A DNA stretch of 10,002 bases from Chrysochromulina tobinii (lineage: Eukaryota; Haptophyta; Prymnesiales; Chrysochromulinaceae). The notes under the pieces were generated by a model, which was given only the letters and a program-made list of their open reading frames with translations, searched no databases and was not told where the DNA came from. This document shows positions 7,001 through 10,002 of this stretch, piece by piece (the first letter of the stretch is position 1; each line of letters begins with the position of its first letter). The position numbers and the translations under genes are program-made. The stretch lies in NCBI GenBank assembly GCA_001275005.1, contig JWZX01002268.1, positions 1-10,002 of the forward strand. The letters are read 5' to 3'.

Positions 7001-8584
7001 TATCAGGATGAGCAAGTTGGCGACGCCCAGCAGGATCCCATCGCCGACCAGGTCCGCGCGCAGCTGCCGCTCAGGCAGCGTCCAGTAACGGTCGACGATG
7101 TCCGTGTACACGTTAACGTCCGGGTTCTTGCGCAGCTCCTCGAGCAGGTTCATGAACTCGAGGGCGCGACCGTCATTCATCGCGTCGCGCCACTCGGCCA
7201 GAGTCATCGGGATCTGGCTGCGCAGGTACTTGGCGCGGTGGCGGCCTCGCACACTCGGAATCTGTGCTTGAGGGGATGTTTGGGTTGCGGGTGGCGTCGT
7301 CCAAGGGATGCAGGTCGTCGACGAGGCGTTCGTCGACGTGGCGTTCGTCGATGTGGCGTTCGTCGACGTGGCGTTCGTCGAAGGCGCCACGATCGGCGAG
7401 CAGTTGGAGGGCGGAGGTGGCGGGGCGCGAGACGGAGGTGGTGGGGAGCGTCTCAAAAAGCTCGACGACGTGTCGAACCAGCCCGTCTTGTTCTGATGAA
7501 CGAGCCAATCGAGCGTCGACGCGAGCTCCGAACCATCGATGGCGGGGCCGCATCGCAGCCCAGCGGACACGTCCTCGATCGCGCCGCCGCGATTGTTGCC
7601 GAAGCGCAGATAGACTTCGGAGCACGGGTCCACACCGCCAACTGTCGGCGCCGGCGCACAGCCTGTCCTCCTCGTCGTCTGCACTCCGGACGGGAAGATG
7701 TAGCCGAGGGCCGAGTCGATCGGGGTGCAGCTGTCGCATGACTCGAAGAGGGCGGGTCGCGACGAGCCGGGCGGAGGGCTGCCCAGCGAGAGGGGATACT
7801 TGCACAAGCCCTTGCGCTCCGCCAGGCGCGCGAGGCTGAGCTCGATGTACGCGATGCGCTGCAGAAGTTGCGGCTCGAGGACGTTGCTACCAGTGCGAGC
7901 GCTGTAGATGAGGGTGAACGAGGTGGTGGGCTTACCCTCATTACTACGGCAGCTGCTTTGCAGCAACCGGCCATGCTGCGTCGGCGCCGAGGCATCCAGA
8001 TGCACCTGCTCGTCGTCGCCGCCCTCCTCATCGGTCTGCTCGCGGTCGCCCTCTTGCTCGCGCAGCCGTCGCCCGCGGTAGTTCCAGTTGAAGAGGTTCT
8101 CGGTGGCCGACTCGGCGCGCCAGCCGTATGAGGGGCCCTGGTTCCACGCCGAGTTGAGGAAGAGCTCATGAGCAAGGCGCACGCGTTGGACGTCGACGTC
8201 CTCCTTGTTGACAAACGCGTCGCTGTCGACCGATATCTCCAGCTCGCCCACGGTGAATAAAAGCGCAAGGAGCAGCCCAAAGGTGACGTAGACGGTCACG
8301 AGGACCAGCCGCGGCCGACGAGCGAGCAGCCGCAGCCCGCACCCAGGCTCTCCGCCCTTCGGCAACTCGAGAGCGCGGGCTCCATCGGCGGAAAGCAACT
8401 CAGTTGGCACCGTGCCGCTGTTCAGCGCGTTGGCTGTGCGCTTGCGCTGCGCCGGCCCGCTTGTTGAGATCGTTGCAACGCGCTGCACCTCAGCATCAAC
8501 GATACTGGAGATCGAGTCAAATGTCTGTTTGGTCTCCTCGTTTCCGCCCATCATCATTCGCCGGACTCGTTCTCGTGGAGCCAT
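1094..8584 (-). CDS. Giant Dispatched/Patched-like RND (sterol-sensing-domain) membrane protein with a multi-hairpin insertion
   Basis: One unbroken frame; residues are counted from the upstream ATG at 8671 (2,525 aa; subtract 29 for the preferred start at 8584). Layout: cytosolic N-terminus 30-120; TM1 121-142, followed by the RND-like SVDSDAF; first lumenal/external domain 143-540, Cys-rich with N-glycosylation sequons; TM2-TM6 about 543-700, a sterol-sensing-type bundle with GVTADNIFVVHETW in TM4 (Asp613) and TTAFSLLINCLSPIGG in TM5; about ten helix hairpins 740-1716; TM7-like helix 1738-1762; second external domain 1763-2007, beginning near CFMVWGV; last five helices 2009-2163 with GVSVDYLIHLAFAY (Asp2080) and AAITTFAAVLPLLGA; cytosolic tail 2165-2525 with tandem repeats. 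Known of the family: RND proteins use ion gradients through the TM4/TM10 acidic residues and move sterols, lipids or lipidated proteins. Substrate here unknown. Assignment to the superfamily is firm; Dispatched versus Patched/NPC1 is less so. Usual length is 900-1,500 aa, so this is very large, and no intron is needed. Confidence 0.93.
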   Translation of the reverse strand: MAPRERVRRMMMGGNEETKQTFDSISSIVDAEVQRVATISTSGPAQRKRTANALNSGTVPTELLSADGARALELPKGGEPGCGLRLLARRPRLVLVTVYVTFGLLLALLFTVGELEISVDSDAFVNKEDVDVQRVRLAHELFLNSAWNQGPSYGWRAESATENLFNWNYRGRRLREQEGDREQTDEEGGDDEQVHLDASAPTQHGRLLQSSCRSNEGKPTTSFTLIYSARTGSNVLEPQLLQRIAYIELSLARLAERKGLCKYPLSLGSPPPGSSRPALFESCDSCTPIDSALGYIFPSGVQTTRRTGCAPAPTVGGVDPCSEVYLRFGNNRGGAIEDVSAGLRCGPAIDGSELASTLDWLVHQNKTGWFDTSSSFLRRSPPPPSRAPPPPPSNCSPIVAPSTNATSTNATSTNATSTNASSTTCIPWTTPPATQTSPQAQIPSVRGRHRAKYLRSQIPMTLAEWRDAMNDGRALEFMNLLEELRKNPDVNVYTDIVDRYWTLPERQLRADLVGDGILLGVANLLILIFMVFYFRNVLFAFAAVMQLVLALPLTFLIVDVVFKQRPISAFACASIWVVTGVTADNIFVVHETWKAARLLRVNGELASRERRLRWTLAQSARPLFVADGTTAFSLLINCLSPIGGVFQFGLVGGVLIFANFLLVLVYTSALLMMEEQGAFNWCNCWRMGEKEEKAHLLLLHRIHAAIFTYRRPILVAGIVLTLLLVPSAGALTAPSEGSSFDIFVGFTPPADALFINANTFNPNLPGDVYLSQTDAASSAARGEPSAPAHWRNLLLGGKMREPNVALTLWPSTAGWGVLVLVADAVLLLLAARVCWRGRTIGALRLPSYFQRMSKPARRQWVWLAGLLAAALLGIAAFVIVMGTMNPMAAAALWGCEYATWVMDLLAWVLLTHAILLGLVAIVYLSDRIALWYRGFLLNNQRARVRRLLIGVLVLVLSVGCVLGAIYLLIGAPSLSGPSGGGGGGSGGGGGGGDSGGDSGGGGLGRGVPWNVRSWQGPCLMAMWAVWATMLIVSGIWIKAGKVEHLLSMGGIGGTFGYRRQAQRSRYWAAQLIGLGVVLLLLAISTFALMGLPFFPSDAVVGTVLAGCFVLNALFHCLMAYILLLERPASQGDSRWQTGWLGPSDWSERHRSLATCAQLMMAAGWGLPAPLVCHVSLDASTRVSGVAFGLGTLWVIDSGLCWLIGHVTSTGDPIGMIRPLFLSRSYGTASWWNQMLFSVSAYTLATATFLGGWAAIIISGSSALSLIVFDHSGANIVLGFTLIAHVPLGCLCTYVLARNRALGILRPPWAAPSPRAVSGALLWRKVYSALFAVLATLACILGAHALLSTALQDITTPSSPPPPPPSSSPLMSPPPPSPDRRSTRRQERAEGEASILTLLLAILLSIDALALWVHAVCTKAGLHRGDVVQAPAGRGVAITKARTGDLKLFRLLLLPVGLACSAAFFFYARWAPALSANLFYSRALPIAYEAIFAMHAMACAAMAASLSKDKGCPECLFGVRAGLGRPRRDEKQRLLLAYGLMAVFGIAACLPPFIRRASIQAEDDLEGLAAVLMTLCLVLLALLDDGYMRQVSPERAGYPAADTTSRPPMNISQTRPAQGMFIGSTVEGCTAWVRRAFGLLVSGLGAGAAICYAQLFLLSSVVVSSVPAQLAGATLLVHALPLACIADAWALGVPFAGFEPSDAPRGVWLKRVVRLLLLLAVGSVVVGSALVYIGMMSSEDASAASGDEGLRQALVGLDEASLTTAEPCFMVWGVRSRLLDKASPAPNRVMLPESDNGAAADLIADFDPTSTAAQLAFDAMCTAILQPSSPLNSRAKESSSVWPWCTAHSVRRSVQQAGGAWPMAPQAFTTKLVSMLQSGPEARLGSTVGLRGQVTNNASAVLPEQLAWILVRLNSKYSTANGEMLGSPRRLEAYMREWKDYFEDLPRLTGSTVAGVARTDILSNGFVTCSSWEVFPTISAFLRGVFLSLILTPCMCLCAVFMIVRDVNICYASLLSVVCMIVVTMGVLHLMGTALGPIESLALAVIIGVSVDYLIHLAFAYNNSFMQSRYFKSRASVLARSDSIFSAAITTFAAVLPLLGARIAPLRQFGRIFTVVTVISFVYSYGFFNAFLMSMGALSTRSTTIAQDEADIQSAHADRADDVGWEDVPEEEKRGYTGRRRNQIAPAPPGFGDDEMRVDRAMRMAGEARRAELNVLAQAQRMRSELAVEMSALAQGSEMSALAQGSPMRPQRAAAPASAQGSPTRPQRAAAPASAQGSPMRPQRAAAPASAPASEAGAPPSSPRRAPINLDTTMHSSPQDDERNLDTTMHSSPKDERNLDTTNHGSPKDDERNLDTTMHSSPRDDEREPIAPAAEAARTERKPLAPASEAIKAEPIAPAAVTARTARTPLAPLAPFTGAASAPASEAIKAEPIAPAAVTARTARTPLAPLAPLTGAASAPASEAEEAEPVPATVAARTEQKPLAPLAPLAAKSGGKE
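1097..1423 (-). repeat. 111-bp (37-aa) tandem repeat, 3 copies, in the RND C-terminal tail
   Basis: Copies at 1313-1423, 1202-1312 and 1097-1201 (the last shortened by the stop codon). Each encodes an Ala/Pro/Thr-rich unit with EPIAPAAVTARTARTPLAP at its core. The first two copies differ at only about two bases over the compared core (GTTAGC versus GTAAAC), which indicates recent duplication; the third has diverged (EAEEAEP, EQKPLAP). A partial fourth copy precedes them (EPIAPAAEAARTERKPLAP). The unit is a multiple of three, so the frame is preserved. Confidence 0.85.
1487..1663 (-). repeat. 45-bp (15-aa) tandem repeat, 4 copies, in the RND C-terminal tail
   Basis: Residues 2337-2395: four copies of NLDTTMHSSPxDDER. 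The second lacks one Asp codon (42 bp) and the third has NHG for MHS. Each unit is polar and charged and holds a Ser-Pro site next to an acidic/basic end, so it probably forms a disordered cytosolic segment with repeated phosphorylation-type sites (function inferred). Confidence 0.88.
1718..1903 (-). repeat. 48-bp (16-aa) tandem repeat x3 preceded by a 27-bp (9-aa) repeat x2, RND C-terminal tail
   Basis: 1850-1903 encodes EMSALAQGS twice. 1718-1861 encodes three copies of AQGSPxRPQRAAAPAS. The two arrays overlap in the shared AQGS, so the 16-aa unit probably grew from the edge of the 9-aa one. Each 16-aa unit holds Ser-Pro-x-Arg, the minimal consensus of cyclin-dependent-type kinases, in a basic context. 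Residues about 2223-2262 just before the array are charged and Ala/Met/Leu-rich and could form a helix or short coiled coil. Confidence 0.85.
4445..4516 (-). repeat. Pro/Ser-rich low-complexity linker in hairpin unit 7 of the insertion
   Basis: Residues about 1386-1409 contain runs PPPPPP and PPPPSP separated by SSSPLMS, ending in DRRSTRR. The segment sits in the a-to-b loop of one hairpin, predicted external, and resembles the Pro/Ser-rich wall-type linkers common in algal surface proteins. Confidence 0.75.
5579..5650 (-). repeat. Gly-rich low-complexity linker in hairpin unit 3 of the insertion
   Basis: Residues about 1008-1031 are nearly all Gly with a few Ser/Asp (GGDSGGDSGG), written with GGC/GGT-type codons as a trinucleotide-like tract. 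Like the Pro-rich linker, it lies in an a-to-b loop, on the predicted external side, and is likely a slippage expansion. Confidence 0.8.
7322..7381 (-). repeat. 15-bp (5-aa) tandem repeat encoding four N-glycosylation sequons
   Basis: Residues 431-450 are STNAT three times plus STNAS: four N-x-S/T sequons in 20 residues. They lie in the first external domain of the RND protein, just after a Pro-rich stretch (SPPPPSRAPPPPPS, 409-422) and before TM2. Another sequon, NKT, is at 394. The placement in a lumenal/external stalk suggests a heavily glycosylated linker (inferred). Confidence 0.85.
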
Positions 8585-8595
8585 GGCCGCCGCGG
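8575..8595 (-). promoter_or_regulatory. Preferred translation start context of the RND gene
   Basis: Read on the minus strand, the ATG at 8584-8582 lies in GCGGCGGCC-ATG-GCT, with G at -3 and G at +4, an excellent eukaryotic start context. The frame stays open to an earlier ATG at 8671 (A at -3, T at +4), which would add 29 residues, some hydrophobic, encoded by AT-rich DNA that looks more like a 5' untranslated region. RND proteins start in the cytosol, which also favours 8584. Confidence 0.55.
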
Positions 8596-8849
8596 CTAGG
8601 ATGAGCACGGTGAGACCGTTAAAAAAATTACATTTCCCTAAACTTCCCACAATGATTTTGATTCGTAACATGCTTGCGTCGATCGGCGGGTTGTGCGAAC
8701 CAGTACATGTAAAAAACGGGGGGATTACAGTAGGTCACTCAAGGGTCAGACGGGCGTAGGAAAAATTCGCGCTAGCGACGCTGTAACGCGCGACGCCGCA
8801 CGCGCTCGCGAACCCGGGAACGGCTGCGCCAACGCGCCGCACAGCATTC
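8585..8849. promoter_or_regulatory. Divergent intergenic region, probable bidirectional promoter
   Basis: Only 265 bases separate the preferred RND start (minus) from the DUF4804-like start (plus). The segment about 8615-8670 is conspicuously AT-rich (TTAAAAAAATTAC, ATGATTTTGATT) within otherwise GC-rich DNA, and the part next to the plus-strand gene is CpG-rich. No clear TATA box is seen. Head-to-head spacing this short suggests the two genes share promoter elements (inferred). Confidence 0.5.
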
Positions 8850-10002
8850 ATGTCCGCTGGGCGCGTGACCTATGACAGTCTCGTCCAGCGGGTGAATGCG
8901 CTGAATTACAGACAGCCGATGCGCAGCTCCGCATTCGAAGCGCTCAAGAACGCGGATGCCAACGAGATCCGCGAATGGGAGGACAAGGCCAGCAAAGTCG
9001 CTCCCATGGTCCACTGGCGGGTACCCGCAATGATCGATGACTTTCTTGCGCTGAAGCTCGAGCACGGAACCGAGCAGGAGAAGAACCTCTACACTGGCAT
9101 GACTCGCGAGCGGTTCATGACACGCCTGCTCTCGTGCCGGCCGCTCTGCTTCTTCAGTCAGGAGGACTCCTACTTGCTCAAGGCCACCTCTGCCACATCT
9201 AGGAGACCTACTGGCATGGGCGGCTTCGAAGACATTGGCACGAGCAGGGAGAGACCGCCGCTGGTGCTGGCCGACTACCTGAGCTACGACGAGATGGCCA
9301 TCTCGGCGCTCGTCAATGTGGCCGTGCCAACGCACTTCATCAACCGCGGCGGCCGGTTCAATGAGGGCAAGCCCGGAGTCACCGGCGAGTTCGAGCGCCA
9401 CGGCGTCTACGTTGCGTGCGTCGGCGCACGCTTCGAGGTCCCAGGGCGTATGGAGTGGCAGACGATTATGGTGACCCCAGAACAGAACACGGCGGCCAAT
9501 GGCTATGGCCCGCCTAGCGCGGACGACGAGGCAGAACAGGCCCCGACCAAGATGAAGCGCGCGCTCGTCCGTGCATGGGCCAGGGTCTACGGGCTCGATC
9601 AGCTCCCCACATTTGATGAGGCACGGGCGAAACTGCCAGAGCAGTACTTGCAGTTCCCTCAGTCGCAGATCCTCTTCAACCAAAAGCTGTACAGGGCGCG
9701 GCTGCGGCTCACGATTGAGCCCTTCCTCCTCGATGCCGACATGCGCGCGCACGAGCAGGGCACGAAGGCGTATGTGCACGTCGTCGGCCTAGGGATCGGT
9801 GCCTGGATGGTGGACGAGCGACAGGCCATGCTGATGACCGATACGTATGCTGAGATCCTACACGAACTGCCGCTACCCAATCTACACACGATCGACTTCT
9901 CGTGGTTTGGGCCCGCAACCACGTGCGGTGACGTGCCCCACGGCACCGTCTTCCCATCCAAACTCGGCGACGTCACCGCGCCAAAGATCCTCTTCTCGCA
10001 AC
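8850..10002 (+). CDS. Soluble protein of unknown function, DUF4804-like, 3' end beyond window
   Basis: Open from ATG 8850 through the window end: 384 codons without a stop, so partial at the C-terminus. Start: first ATG after an in-frame TAA at 8784-8786. No signal peptide or membrane helix is visible, so a cytosolic protein is likely. Recognisable blocks: NLYTGMTRERFMTRLLS at 79-95; PPLVLADYLSYDEMAISALV at 136-155; FINRGGRFNEGKPG at 163-176; GVYVACVGARFEVPGRMEWQ at 185-204; VTPEQNT at 208-214; FNQKLYRARLRLTIEPFLL at 276-294; KAYVHVVGLGIGAW at 306-319. From memory these resemble the DUF4804 family found in bacteria and eukaryotes, with no established activity; I hold that name loosely. The Cys content is low and no catalytic triad or nucleotide-binding motif is obvious. 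Codon use (GC-rich third positions) matches the giant gene. It is divergent from the RND gene, with a common upstream region. No intron is needed within the window. Confidence 0.85.
   Translation, partial: MSAGRVTYDSLVQRVNALNYRQPMRSSAFEALKNADANEIREWEDKASKVAPMVHWRVPAMIDDFLALKLEHGTEQEKNLYTGMTRERFMTRLLSCRPLCFFSQEDSYLLKATSATSRRPTGMGGFEDIGTSRERPPLVLADYLSYDEMAISALVNVAVPTHFINRGGRFNEGKPGVTGEFERHGVYVACVGARFEVPGRMEWQTIMVTPEQNTAANGYGPPSADDEAEQAPTKMKRALVRAWARVYGLDQLPTFDEARAKLPEQYLQFPQSQILFNQKLYRARLRLTIEPFLLDADMRAHEQGTKAYVHVVGLGIGAWMVDERQAMLMTDTYAEILHELPLPNLHTIDFSWFGPATTCGDVPHGTVFPSKLGDVTAPKILFSQ

Noticed and set aside
6476-7741. 421-codon open frame on the plus strand
   Set aside because: It lies wholly antisense to the RND frame. 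Its product is low-complexity Arg/His/Glu-rich with no family pattern, as expected from GC-rich coding DNA read on the other strand.
8772-9779. 335-codon open frame on the minus strand
   Set aside because: Antisense to the DUF4804-like gene, whose own translation shows clear conserved-looking blocks; the minus frame shows none and would overlap the shared promoter region.

Overview
The window looks like nuclear DNA of a GC-rich protist alga with a secondary (red-lineage) plastid. Three things point there: a small protein with a bipartite plastid-targeting leader of the A|FAP type; long, apparently intronless genes with a eukaryotic start context (GCC ATG G); and a very large multi-membrane-span protein of the Patched/Dispatched (sterol-sensing-domain RND) class with low-complexity tails. 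A haptophyte, or possibly a pelagophyte/stramenopile, fits best, but the sequence alone does not decide between them. I see no prokaryotic operon structure, tRNA, rRNA, insertion sequence or CRISPR array.

Layout. (1) 103-477, plus strand: a 124-residue plastid-targeted thioredoxin-fold [2Fe-2S] protein. Right behind it, shifted in frame and broken by two stops, lies an EF-hand-like coding remnant (about 473-874). (2) 478-1093: the region between two convergent genes, AT-richer toward its right half. (3) 1094-8584 (open to 8671), minus strand: one uninterrupted reading frame of about 2,500 codons. It encodes a Dispatched/Patched-like RND transporter whose two halves are separated by about 1,000 residues forming ten tandem two-helix hairpins, giving about 32 membrane spans in place of the usual 12. 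Its C-terminal tail is built from three families of in-frame tandem repeats. (4) 8585-8849: a short divergent intergenic region with an AT-rich island, probably a shared promoter. (5) 8850 to beyond 10002, plus strand: the first 384 codons of a soluble protein that I tentatively place in the uncharacterised DUF4804 family.

Nothing shows that the three genes act in one pathway. The divergent pair (RND giant and DUF4804-like gene) shares an upstream region and could be co-expressed. The main novelty candidate is the hairpin-repeat domain inside the RND protein.
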